Below are positions 8,044-15,955 of a stretch of DNA of 64,000 nucleotides, one piece after another. The stretch is from Enterococcus xiangfangensis (GTDB lineage Bacteria; Bacillota; Bacilli; Lactobacillales; Enterococcaceae): NCBI RefSeq assembly GCF_005405365.1, contig NZ_BJDX01000004.1, positions 124,001 through 188,000 of the forward strand, in the 5' to 3' direction. A program made the position numbers and the translations under genes. The notes beneath the pieces were generated by a model, which was given only the letters and a program-made list of their open reading frames with translations, searched no databases and was not told the origin of the DNA. Positions within the stretch are counted from its first letter, which is position 1. Each line of letters begins with the position of its first letter.

Positions 8044-8685
8044 ATGGTTCAGAAAAAATACATTGAATACTTTAAACAACATAAAGTAGATTTGGTTTAT
8101 CGAACATCTTTACTTGAAGGGAAAATTGCTACTCGATTTCAAACTGCTGAGTTATTAAGTAATGGTAAAGTGAGTAGTCTGGTTGGTAAAGATAAAATTA
8201 TTCTACTTAATATTTATGCTTCTTGGAAAATGATATTAGCAAAAGAAGCGGGAAAACCCACTATTGATTTTTACTCAGATATCAATGAATCATTGACGGA
8301 TAGAACTTTTTATAATCCTATGGAAGAAGGACAGATTAGAATAAAAACAATAACTATCAGTGGTTCATCTTACATTCCCCCTGTTAGAAGTTATTCTGAA
8401 TCAGTGGCAGAATTGAATCATCTGTTTAATCAAGTGAAACCGAGTGTAGATTCTATTTTGTATATGTATCTTATTTTAATGAAGCAACAATATTTCAACG
8501 ATGGCAACAAACGTTCAGCGTATTTGCTAACAAACCATTTATTAATGAATAGTAATTTAGGTGTGTTGTATTTACCAAGTGATAATGGAAAAAAATGGTA
8601 TGAATATCTGAAGAGCTGGTATGAAAAAGGAGAATATCAATCATTCATTTCCTATTTGAAAAAATATTTTCTAAAGAAGGTGTAA
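8044..8685 (+). CDS. Fic/DOC-fold protein with altered Fic motif
   Basis: 213 residues. The Fic motif H-x-F-x-(D/E)-G-N-(G/K)-R appears at residues 149-157 as QYFNDGNKR, so the first position, the catalytic base His, is Gln. Everything else is kept (Phe, Asp, Gly, Asn, Lys, Arg). Upstream, T-S-L-L-E-G (21-26) fits the inhibitory (S/T)xxxE(G/N) motif of class II Fic proteins, and SYIPP followed by a helix is the usual lead-in to the core. Fic enzymes transfer AMP or other phosphate-containing groups to proteins. With Gln in place of His it may be inactive, be a toxin-decoy, or use another base. The ATG at 8044 has AGGAGG 9 bases upstream. The next gene starts 2 bases after the stop, suggesting a pair. 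Confidence 0.8.
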   Translation: MVQKKYIEYFKQHKVDLVYRTSLLEGKIATRFQTAELLSNGKVSSLVGKDKIILLNIYASWKMILAKEAGKPTIDFYSDINESLTDRTFYNPMEEGQIRIKTITISGSSYIPPVRSYSESVAELNHLFNQVKPSVDSILYMYLILMKQQYFNDGNKRSAYLLTNHLLMNSNLGVLYLPSDNGKKWYEYLKSWYEKGEYQSFISYLKKYFLKKV

Positions 8686-8687
8686 TT

Positions 8688-9164
8688 ATGGAAGTGATAT
8701 CAGATGACCAGTTATTAAGTAACAGTGTTTCTTTACCTATTCTAGCAAAGCAATTACTTCCTTCTTATCCTGAAGAAATTATACAAGCAGAAATTGAAGG
8801 AACACTTAGAGACTATGACTTTGGTAGTTTTGATAATTTAGAAACATTTGACAAAATGATGCGTGTGTTGATACGGTGTTTTGGCATTGATAATAGTGAT
8901 GTAGAAGAAAACTTAAAATTAACTGTTCATAGAATAGCTAGGTTTTTCAATAAAAGTGAAGAAGAAGTGAAAAAGGACATACTATCTAACGAACCACCAA
9001 AAGAAAAAAGTGATTATATGTATATTATTGAAAATATGCGATTAAGAATCCGTTCAAAAGGTGTATTATTATCTAAGGACAAATTATTAGATTATAGCCA
9101 AAAAGATTTATACATGAGAAAAAATATCAATAAAAATAAAAAATGGTTGGAACTAAAATTGTAA
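8688..9164 (+). CDS. Unknown protein coupled to the Fic-like gene
   Basis: 158 residues, acidic in the N-terminal half (EEIIQAEIEGTLRDYDFGSFDN) and basic at the end (KNINKNKKWLELKL). It begins 2 bases after the Fic-like stop and shares one terminator with it. Helical, without membrane segment or recognised family. By position it could be an antitoxin or partner of the Fic-like protein, although known Fic antitoxins (FicA type) are shorter and carry the (S/T)xxxE(G/N) motif, which here is already present in the Fic-like protein itself. Confidence 0.6.
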   Translation: MEVISDDQLLSNSVSLPILAKQLLPSYPEEIIQAEIEGTLRDYDFGSFDNLETFDKMMRVLIRCFGIDNSDVEENLKLTVHRIARFFNKSEEEVKKDILSNEPPKEKSDYMYIIENMRLRIRSKGVLLSKDKLLDYSQKDLYMRKNINKNKKWLELKL

Positions 9165-9180
9165 AATAGCTTATTGAAGA

Positions 9181-9224
9181 AAATATTGGAAGGTGAGTGA
9201 GATGCTCGTTCCAATATTTTTTTA
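9181..9224 (+). terminator. Terminator after the Fic-like pair
   Basis: AAATATTGGAA (9181-9191) pairs with TTCCAATATTT (9209-9219) and a run of T residues follows. Confidence 0.85.
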
Positions 9225-9238
9225 TTTTGATAAAATAT

Positions 9239-9445
9239 ATCTCAAAATTATCATCAGAAACCACTTAAAAAATGACCCTTAAAAAAGCCTTATTTATCAA
9301 GGGTTTTATACTTGTTGACAGAAATACAAGATTACTGTAATATCAATGATTTTTCAATGGATTTTTGAAAATATGCCTCTCAGACATCACGAAAAAAATT
9401 TTATGGGGAATTATCCACTACATGTTCAATTTAAGGTGTTTTTTA
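9239..9445 (+). ncRNA. Repeat module B: promoter plus small hairpin RNA
   Basis: Second copy, same strand as module A. Its first 82 bp (9239-9320) differ from module A at only 2 positions. TTGACA at 9315-9320, 17 bp, TAATAT at 9338-9343, predicted RNA from about 9350. The inner ATTATCCAC and the closing ATTTAAGGTGTTTTTT are shared with A; the first arm is less perfect here (ATATGCCT). The TTGATATATCAA iterons begin 33 bp further on. Confidence 0.6.
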
Positions 9446-9476
9446 GTTTGGGTTTAAGATAGAAAATAGAATAAAC

Positions 9477-9539
9477 TTTGATATATCAATGATTTTAATA
9501 GTTTTGATATATCAATGATTTTAATAGTTTTGATATATC
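9477..9539. repeat. 26-bp iterons upstream of the HTH and rep genes
   Basis: Two exact tandem 26-bp units (9477-9502 and 9503-9528) and a partial third (9529-9539). Each unit starts with TTTGATATATCAATG, which contains the palindrome TTGATATATCAA, followed by ATTTTAATAGT. They lie about 160 bp before the HTH gene and the rep gene, a normal place for iterons or for operators of autoregulation. Between 9540 and 9699 I see only AT-rich leader sequence and the ribosome site CTGGAGG. Confidence 0.8.
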
Positions 9540-9699
9540 TAAGAACGGAATAAAAAAATAAGAGTATTCTTTTTATAAAAATACACTGGTTATATTTTTG
9601 CTAAAAGGAGATGAGACTCATTCTTGACTTCAGTTGATAATTGATGATATAGTCCGGACCTAAATTGATTAATAAAATAATTTCTGGAGGATAAATTGA

Positions 9700-9969
9700 A
9701 TGAATTCAAAAAAAATAACAGAAGAGGAATTGACGGAGAAACAAGAAAAGGTAAAGACTTGGCTACATATATTGGACAAAATCTATGGGGTAAAAATGAC
9801 TGTTTTTTCTAAATCCATAGGTGTTCACAATCAAAACCTACATAATTTTAGGAAGGGAAAGCGTGGATTGACAGAAGAAAAAACGATATTATTAGAGAAA
9901 GTGATTGTGATGAAATATGGGAGACTTCTAATGCTGGAGGATAGTGAATATGAAGTGTTATCTAAGTAA
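9700..9969 (+). CDS. Small helix-turn-helix protein before rep
   Basis: 89 residues with a good ribosome site (TGGAGG). The central part (KIYGVKMTVFSKSIGVHNQNLHNFRKGKRGLTEEKTILLEKV, quoted here in two parts: KIYGVKMTVFSKSIGV and HNQNLHNFRKGKRGL) fits a lambda-repressor or Xre-like helix-turn-helix in which the second part holds the recognition helix. It overlaps the rep gene start by about 20 bases, so the two are cotranscribed. Likely role: control of rep expression or copy number, perhaps by binding the TTGATATATCAA repeats upstream. That role is inference from position. Confidence 0.65.
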   Translation: MNSKKITEEELTEKQEKVKTWLHILDKIYGVKMTVFSKSIGVHNQNLHNFRKGKRGLTEEKTILLEKVIVMKYGRLLMLEDSEYEVLSK

Positions 9970-11791
9970 TATTACTAATAAAGAAAAGCCCAATCCAATT
10001 ACCATTCGCAAAATATCTAACACTATTATGAACACGTTAGTAGAGATTTCTATTCAGGATTTTGCAGAAGAACTAACTTTGAATGGTAAAACCGTTGTTT
10101 TAGCTGAATTAAAAGAGCCTAAGTTGTCTAAGTATACAGAGATTATTGGTCAAGAATTAATAATGCTTGATTTTGATAATAAAGATGAAAATAATTTGTA
10201 TACGATTGAGGATTTTGAGCAAGATTCGTTGATGCAAGAATATGCTTGTTTTATATATAAAACATTTAGTGATAAAAATTCTAACGTAGATAAATTTCGT
10301 GTGGTTTTTCGATTAGATAGAGTGGTTACTTCTAATAAAGAAATTGAACAAATATATCAAGAATTATTTAAATTATATCCTCAAGCAGACACTAGTGTTG
10401 GGCAAACGAGTAGATTATTTTTCGGAAGCAACTCTGGATATGAAGTGATTGATTGGGATAATCGGTTAGATGTTTCTGAGCTGTTGAGAAACATAAATGT
10501 TGAAAATTCTCTGGTAATAGAAGATTCAAACAATGAAATAGTGCATGATTCAATACCAAATTATGAACTATTAAAATTAGGAAAATTTGATATTATTGCA
10601 GAAAAACTAGGAAATAATTTTTCTGGTGAATTTTCTGACCCTATTGTTGCAGGGAACTTTTTTAAAACTATAGATATGGTAGAAATATTGGAACTTCCAG
10701 ATACGAATCCATTTTTAGATATTTTCCATGAGGAAATAAACCCAAGTGCAAGTGTCTATCTAAATGAAGAATACGATATTTATTTATATAAGTGCTTCAG
10801 TGAACAATCTCCTTTCCAAGGAGATATTATAAGAGTTATAAGGAAGTTGCTCAATATTAAATCCTATACAAAAGTTATTGAAGTTCTGATAACGATTACA
10901 AATAGTGAAATAAATTGGAAGAGTGAAATTGGAGAAGCAAGATATAATGCAATGGAACTACAAAAAGCATTAAAACGTAATACTTTAAGGTTAAACTATC
11001 CTGATTTAAATAAATATTTGTATAATTACAGACAAGAAATAGATTTACTTTTAGACTTAATTTTTGATTATACGTATATGGATAAAGTGACTGGGGAAGT
11101 GAAATACATGAATTTCATTTCTTTAAAAACGTATGCCAAGTTAGTAAAAGAAAATTTGGGGTATAAAATATCCGAAGGGAAAATGTGGAATATTTTAAAT
11201 GTAGTGACCGTCACAGAACTGATTCGTAAGGCAGAGTCAAAATCCATACCTTTAGACCTGAAGGAAAAGTTGATTTTAAATCAACAAGAGAATTCTGGGC
11301 AAATAAGAACAAGTAATGTATATTATCCAGTGGTAAATATTGAAAACTCTCAAATATTAGCTAAGGAAATGGTGAAAAATAATGTTACGATTTCAGGATT
11401 AGGTTATAACTTGGTTTATAGATTATTTGGAGAGGAAAAAGCAAACCAAGACTTTCCACAAGCATATAAACCACTGGAAGACAGAGGTTTAGTGAGCATG
11501 AGTAAAAGAGATAGAAATTTAACTAAGGCTAGTGTGGCATTAGAGAAATCAGCTGTAAAAATTCTTATGACTCAGATTGAAGAACAAGGATATATGTATG
11601 AATCAGATTTAATATCTAAACTTGCTAGAGTGAGGAAAACAAAGAAGAGCATCACTCAAAATAACTTTCAGAAAATTAGAGCTGATATTTATAATAATTA
11701 TGGAATTAAAAGAGAACGATTGACGAAGGAATTATATTATGAATTGGGTATAGAAGAGAAATATTCATCTAAAGTTGTTCTTTATAAATAG
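9950..11791 (+). CDS. Replication protein with archaeo-eukaryotic primase-like domain
   Basis: About 613 residues. The N-terminal third shows the signature pieces of primase-polymerase (AEP/PrimPol-type) replication proteins: IMLDFDN near residue 72 (acidic metal ligands), DKFRVVFRLDR near 115 and TSRLFFGS near 155. A middle stretch (YKCFSEQSPFQGDIIRVI) looks like a decayed CHC2-type zinc segment. The C-terminal 200 residues look like winged-helix DNA binding, and their last 63 residues exist again as a decayed copy at 12666-12857. I prefer ATG 9950 (GGAGG, 9-base gap) to the in-frame GTG 9944. No helicase domain is present. It probably primes or initiates replication of the integrated element from the repeat field just downstream. 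Confidence 0.7.
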   Translation: MKCYLSNITNKEKPNPITIRKISNTIMNTLVEISIQDFAEELTLNGKTVVLAELKEPKLSKYTEIIGQELIMLDFDNKDENNLYTIEDFEQDSLMQEYACFIYKTFSDKNSNVDKFRVVFRLDRVVTSNKEIEQIYQELFKLYPQADTSVGQTSRLFFGSNSGYEVIDWDNRLDVSELLRNINVENSLVIEDSNNEIVHDSIPNYELLKLGKFDIIAEKLGNNFSGEFSDPIVAGNFFKTIDMVEILELPDTNPFLDIFHEEINPSASVYLNEEYDIYLYKCFSEQSPFQGDIIRVIRKLLNIKSYTKVIEVLITITNSEINWKSEIGEARYNAMELQKALKRNTLRLNYPDLNKYLYNYRQEIDLLLDLIFDYTYMDKVTGEVKYMNFISLKTYAKLVKENLGYKISEGKMWNILNVVTVTELIRKAESKSIPLDLKEKLILNQQENSGQIRTSNVYYPVVNIENSQILAKEMVKNNVTISGLGYNLVYRLFGEEKANQDFPQAYKPLEDRGLVSMSKRDRNLTKASVALEKSAVKILMTQIEEQGYMYESDLISKLARVRKTKKSITQNNFQKIRADIYNNYGIKRERLTKELYYELGIEEKYSSKVVLYK

Positions 11792-11802
11792 TAAGCTATT
11801 AA

Positions 11803-11832
11803 ACAGGTAGAATTATATACCTGTTTTTTTCT
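11803..11832 (+). terminator. Terminator of the rep operon
   Basis: AAACAGGTA and TACCTGTTT form a 9-bp stem with a 7-base loop and seven T residues. A near copy follows the decayed rep end at 12866. Confidence 0.88.
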
Positions 11833-11948
11833 ATGTTTTGTATAGCTATTATCAGACATATCTTAATTGTAAATAGGTTATAGTGTAAATAATAGTGTGA
11901 ATATGTATAGAAAGTTCCCATAAATACTGTCTTTTTTTAGCTATTTCA

Positions 11949-12091
11949 TTTTACAATAATATAATAATATATACTAATTCTATTAGTGTAAAACGAATTG
12001 GTTTAAAAAAGTCAATAAAATCAAGGGTTTTTCATAGGTATTTTCAAAGGATTTGTTCCATTTTTACATACTACTTCTATTAGTGTAAAAC
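11949..12091. repeat. Origin-like unit 1: inverted repeat plus solo arm
   Basis: TTTTACAATAATA (11949-11961) faces TATTAGTGTAAAA (11981-11993) with one mismatch. The right arm is repeated alone at 12078-12090, 97 bp further on. Between them is AAGTCAATAAAATCAAGGG, a phrase shared with the small RNA modules. AT-rich throughout; the unit lies 160 bp after the rep stop. Confidence 0.6.
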
Positions 12092-12131
12092 AAATTAGTT
12101 AAAAAAACCCAATAAATTCTAGGGAAATCTA

Positions 12132-12219
12132 CTTGTTTTCACACTATTATTTACGCAAAAAACTATTTACATTTGATAATTGTGTGATTAAAATAGCTAT
12201 AAAACGTTGGTATATAAGT
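12132..12219 (+). promoter_or_regulatory. Promoter-like repeat, first copy
   Basis: TTGTTTTCACAC leads to TTTACA (12166-12171), 17 bp, TAAAAT (12189-12194), then AGCTATAAAACGTTGG. The same arrangement returns at 13213-13300 with about 80 percent identity. A small hairpin AGCAAGAT-ATA-ATCTTGCT lies downstream at 12239-12257. It may drive a short untranslated RNA, since no gene follows for 2 kb. Confidence 0.5.
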
Positions 12220-12366
12220 ATTTCTATTTTTTTGTGACAGCAAGATATAATCTTGCTTACTTAATAGAGAGATTTAGGAATAGTATTCTCTTGAATTTCG
12301 TCTAATTTTTTTCATTTTTAAAAAAAGAGGTTAATAAAAGTCAATAAAATCAATAGGTTTTTATCA

Positions 12367-12514
12367 GTTCAATTTATGACAATATATAAGTATATTCTAT
12401 TCTATTGTCATAAATTGAACCTGAATATTTCCCTAGAAAAAAGGGCTGTTTTTAAAGGTGTTTTTCAAAAAAAATTGATTTTTTTATATAATATTCTATT
12501 GTCATAAAATGAAC
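12367..12514. repeat. Origin-like unit 2: perfect 18-bp inverted repeat plus solo arm
   Basis: GTTCAATTTATGACAATA (12367-12384) and its exact complement at 12403-12420 are 18 bp apart. The right arm comes back alone, with one mismatch, at 12497-12514, 94 bp further on. Its sequence is unrelated to units 1 and 3, but arm length, gap and distance are alike. Confidence 0.7.
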
Positions 12515-12665
12515 TTGAATATTCCCCTAGAAAAAAGCGACTTTTGAGCAACTTTATTTTCATTTTTTTGAATTTTTATTTTTAAGCATTGATAAGCAGG
12601 TGGTGAAACCACCTTATTAAACAGAGAATTATAGGTTTAGTCAAATAGCTAAAATTTGCTGCCTA

Positions 12666-12857
12666 GATTTAATATCTAAACTTGCTAGAGTGAGAAAAAT
12701 AAAGAACAGAATTATTCAAAATAACTTTCAGAAAATTAGAGCTGATGTATACAATAAATATGGTTTGAATACGTGTAGACTGACTAAAGAATTGTATAAT
12801 CAGTTAGAGATTAAGGAGAAGTATTCATCTAAGAATGTTATATATAAAATGAATTAG
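12666..12857 (+). pseudogene. 3' remnant of a second rep gene
   Basis: The last 63 codons of a rep-like gene are intact, from DLISKLARVRK to the TAG at 12855-12857, and align without gaps with the C-terminus of the Rep at 9950-11791 (for example NNFQKIRAD and KEKYSS are shared). There is no start or upstream coding part. It shows that the region once held two related replication genes, or that a related element recombined here and left the end of its gene with its downstream terminator and repeat unit 3. Confidence 0.85.
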
Positions 12858-12865
12858 CATATTAG

Positions 12866-12893
12866 ACAGGTAGTATTTCTATCTGTTTTTTTT
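12866..12893 (+). terminator. Terminator after the rep remnant
   Basis: ACAGGTA pairs with TATCTGT (one G-T pair), followed by eight T residues. It corresponds to the terminator of the intact rep gene. Confidence 0.75.
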
Positions 12894-13031
12894 ATTAATA
12901 ACCTATGATGATAAAGGATTATTTCTATCGTATTAAGAATATTATCTTTTTATATCAAATCAAAACTGCGTATTAGTCAGGAAGAATACGTATAGTTTTC
13001 CCTAGAAAATACTGGCATAATTGATAGAAAT

Positions 13032-13173
13032 CATTATACACATCTATATAAGATATTCCCTCTAGATGTGTATAATGAGGAGGCTTATAAAAGCCAATAA
13101 AATCAATAGAAAACTACGTGTTTTTTCTAAAATCAATACGCACTTTTTATATTCCCTCTAGATGTGTATAATG
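13032..13173. repeat. Origin-like unit 3: perfect 15-bp inverted repeat plus solo arm
   Basis: CATTATACACATCTA (13032-13046) and its exact complement TAGATGTGTATAATG (13063-13077) are followed by a solo right arm at 13159-13173, 96 bp further on. AAGCCAATAAAATCAATAG lies between. The unit follows the rep remnant just as unit 1 follows the intact rep. Confidence 0.7.
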
Positions 13174-13212
13174 GGAAGGTCTATAAAAGTCAATAAAACT
13201 AGGGGAAAACTA

Positions 13213-13300
13213 CCTGTTTTCACACATATCTTTACGCAAAAACTTATTTACACTAAATAATAGTGTGATTAAAATAGCTATAAAACATTGATATATCAGT
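13213..13300 (+). promoter_or_regulatory. Promoter-like repeat, second copy
   Basis: TTTACA (13247-13252), 17 bp, TAAAAT (13270-13275), then AGCTATAAAACATTGATATATCAG, as in the copy at 12132. It ends in the TTGATATATCA palindrome. Confidence 0.5.
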
Positions 13301-13994
13301 GTTTATATCTAAAAATTATTTCTAAAAAATGGGTTTCTAAAGTTTAAGAAAGAATTTATTATTTATATATTCTTCTTTGAGGTATGATTATAAAACCTAA
13401 CAAGTTTTACCATAAATACTGGGTTTTCTCCACAAAATTTATAATTCAATATTAATGGTATACAATATTTAGGTTTGTAATCATAAATACTGATTTATTA
13501 ATATAAATATCCATATTCAGTAAAATAGCTAAAATTTACTCTCTGTTAGTGATTATGTATATATAACGAAACGTTATGTTTCTATTTTTTAATTCAGTAA
13601 ATGAAAGTACGTAGAAAATCTATATAAACCTCTATCTAGCAACAATATACATAATATTATATAAAATGAATTAATGAAGTTTTTAGATAATAAAATAACT
13701 CTAAATTTGTTTTAAACAGCATATATTATCTTTAGAGAGCGTTAGAAATTATTTTCGATAAATTATACATAAAAATTTAAAACGTCTTAGAACGTAAAAT
13801 AAGCAGCATAGAATAAATTGTAGAAATCCATAAAATATTTTTGAACTTTTAAATAGTAAAATGACTTTGTGGATATTAATTTAAATCATAATCTGATGGA
13901 AAGATAAAAATTTTACTTGTACCAGTTTTATGATTTGAAAAACTATATGTAAATATTGATATACAAACGTTTAAGTATAGTTTATGAAAATCTT
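13301..13994. other. AT-rich stretch without recognised features
   Basis: No gene of convincing length on either strand and no strong hairpin. Short AT dyads and single copies of the ATTGATATACAA motif (about 13955) are all that I see. High AT content beside the repeat units would suit a DNA-unwinding region. Confidence 0.5.
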
Positions 13995-13999
13995 CGATA

Positions 14000-14206
14000 C
14001 AAAAAACACCTTTCAGATAACTTTAAGCGTAGAATTACCCACAAATTTTTCTTCGTGTCGTTTGAGAGGTATTTTTTGAAAAATAGTCCTTTAAAAGCTT
14101 GATTTAACAATAATCTATTGATTTTGTCAACAAGCAGAAAACTATTGATTTTACTGGCTTTTTTGAAGGTCGATTTTTAAATGGATTTTATTATAAAATT
14201 TGAGAT
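14000..14206 (-). ncRNA. Repeat module C: promoter plus small hairpin RNA
   Basis: Third copy, inverted relative to A and B. On the minus strand TTGACA (14125-14130), 17 bp, TTAAAT (14102-14107), with an RNA from about 14095 to about 14001. Its end pairs AAATACCTCTCAAACG-like sequence with CTGAAAGGTGTTTTTT. The TTGATATACAA palindrome follows at about 13955. It lies downstream of the DUF6933 gene and could be read through from it. Confidence 0.6.
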
Positions 14207-14234
14207 AAAAAAATCATAATTATGAATAGTCAAT

Positions 14235-14750
14235 TTAGATTAATTTCTTTAATTCGGTTGCAACAATTTCAGTGCTGATAAAATATTCTGGTGTTTGGCT
14301 ACGATAAGGAGTATTTGCTAAGAATTTCATAATAGTTGGTTGTAGATTCGTTTGGAAATCAATTTCTTCAGTAAAGAATTGACAGTGTTGAATCATATTA
14401 TTGTTGATACTGATAATTGAACGATTATAATTTGAAGAAATTTCCAATCTACCAGCTTTTAGAAAATACTTTTTAATTTGAACAGGTGGTATATTACTAT
14501 AACTAAATACTTCTTCAATTCCTGATTTAATCATATCGTTTAAATCTTTTTTATTTTTAGCATTAATATCAGCTAATACGATTGGTGAAAATGATTTATC
14601 ATTTACTAGCACCAAAATCTTTTTTCGATTAAAAGTAAAATAGTTTGCGTGCCAAGAATAAAAAGAACGTTCTAAGTCAGGCGATTCTTTTTGTGATTTT
14701 GGAAAAACTGAAAATAGAGGTAATGCTTTTTTAGTGGGTATGATATTCAT
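14235..14750 (-). CDS. DUF6933-domain protein
   Basis: 171 residues beginning MNIIPTKKALPLFSV. The stretch SFYSWHANYFTFNRKKILVLVND is characteristic of the DUF6933 family as I remember it (W-H-A-N, then R-K, then a beta strand ending in VND). GGAGGACATT precedes the ATG at 14750; upstream in-frame codons are inside that ribosome site. The function of the family is unknown, and members often appear near mobile or defence genes and in plasmid partners. It stands alone, with about 270 bp of promoter-type sequence between it and the divergent pilin-like gene. Confidence 0.7.
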   Translation of the reverse strand: MNIIPTKKALPLFSVFPKSQKESPDLERSFYSWHANYFTFNRKKILVLVNDKSFSPIVLADINAKNKKDLNDMIKSGIEEVFSYSNIPPVQIKKYFLKAGRLEISSNYNRSIISINNNMIQHCQFFTEEIDFQTNLQPTIMKFLANTPYRSQTPEYFISTEIVATELKKLI

Positions 14751-15019
14751 AATGTCCTCCAAGTGATTTTTTTTTATTATATCAGATGAATTTCTGTTAG
14801 GAATTGATTAATTTACGTTTGTTGAAAGCAATAAAACACCCTTTACTTTTTTATTAAATATAACGAATAATTGGATTTATATAAATAAGTAAAGTTAGAC
14901 GTGAAGTGTTGATACGACAGTTAAAATTGCAATTTAAAAATGATGATGATACTATAAAAATATAACATGAATATTCATTATTCTTGTATAAAATTTTATA
15001 TTAAAGGAGGTCATTTTTC

Positions 15020-15202
15020 ATGACAGATGGAGCTTCACAAGGACTTTTTGTAATCGTAGCGGTGGTAATTTTTGGTATTTTTGTATTAATCGCATATATT
15101 TTATTCCGTGATACATTACAACCTAAATTAGCTGAAATATTCAGTAAAGCAACAACTGATGCAGGAGCAAGCTTGAATTATAAATCTACACCTGCAGGTT
15201 AA
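15020..15202 (+). CDS. Short pilin-like membrane peptide
   Basis: 60 residues: MTDGASQG, a hydrophobic helix (9-29), RDTLQPKLAEIF and a 22-residue polar tail ending GASLNYKSTPAG. The first 38 residues are close to those of the 226-residue protein at 4441-5121, and AAAGGAGGTCATTTTTCATG is shared exactly across ribosome site and start. Here the exposed domain is nearly absent. It may be a complete minimal subunit or a truncated copy. TGTTGATAC occurs upstream of both genes (about 14908 and 5213), hinting at shared control. Confidence 0.75.
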   Translation: MTDGASQGLFVIVAVVIFGIFVLIAYILFRDTLQPKLAEIFSKATTDAGASLNYKSTPAG

Positions 15203-15287
15203 AAAGTGTTCTATAAATTTGCAATTATAGAAAAAGGATGTTATCTTATTTATAGAGATGCGAAACAAAAAAAGTCATATTTAAATT

Positions 15288-15354
15288 AAGAGAACAGTCT
15301 AGTCCACTGTTCTCTTTCCTTTTGGGCAAGTAGATTTATTCTGCTTGCTTTTTT
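15288..15354 (+). terminator. Tandem terminators after the short pilin-like gene
   Basis: AAGAGAACAGT/ACTGTTCTCTT (11 bp) with a T-rich tail, then GCAAGTAG/CTGCTTGC with six T residues. The double-hairpin layout resembles that at 5335-5411. Confidence 0.8.
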
Positions 15355-15578
15355 GTATACTTATTGAACAAGAGATATGAAAATTAGACAAACAGTTATA
15401 GATTTTAAAAATTGAATAAAAATATATTTAATAGCAAAATGATACATGAGATTTGAAAAATCTTAAAATACATTTTAGGTAATATAGAATTGAATCTAAA
15501 GCTAAGAAGTAAGTTTTTTCTTGTTATTTAAAACGTTGATTTATCAACGATTATTTAAGCAGATATAAATAGTTTATA

Positions 15579-15785
15579 TAAAAAACACCTCCCAGATAAC
15601 TTTAAGTGTAGAATTACCCATAAAAATTTCTTCGTTGTATCTGACAGGTGTTTTTTGAAAAATAGTGCTTTAAAACGTTGATATAACAATAATCTGTTGA
15701 TATTGTCAACAAGTAGAAAACCCTTGATTTTATTGACTTTTTCAAGTGTCATTTTTTAAGTGGCTTTTGATAAAAATTTTGAGAT
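15579..15785 (-). ncRNA. Repeat module D: promoter plus small hairpin RNA
   Basis: Fourth copy, minus strand. TTGACA (15704-15709), 17 bp, TTATAT (15681-15686); RNA from about 15674 to about 15579. This copy has the best stem: AAAACACCTGTCAGAT at 15640-15658 on the complement pairs with ATCTGGGAGGTGTTTT and ends in T residues. The exact palindrome CGTTGATTTATCAACG follows at about 15534. The stretch 15355-15530 holds nothing I recognise. Confidence 0.65.
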
Positions 15786-15955
15786 AAAAATACTTATTAG
15801 ACCTGATGGAGATAAAATATTAAGAGCATTTGTCTTTCTAAATTGAAATGAGTAAAGAAATATTTGATTGAATAGAAAAATCGTATTTTTTTATTGACTA
15901 TAGCAACGTTGAATGATGGTCTTCAGAACCATCAAAATGAATGGAGACTATTATT

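Noticed and set aside
9477..9539. Possible CRISPR array
   Set aside because: The 26-bp units are directly tandem without spacers, and no cas gene is near.
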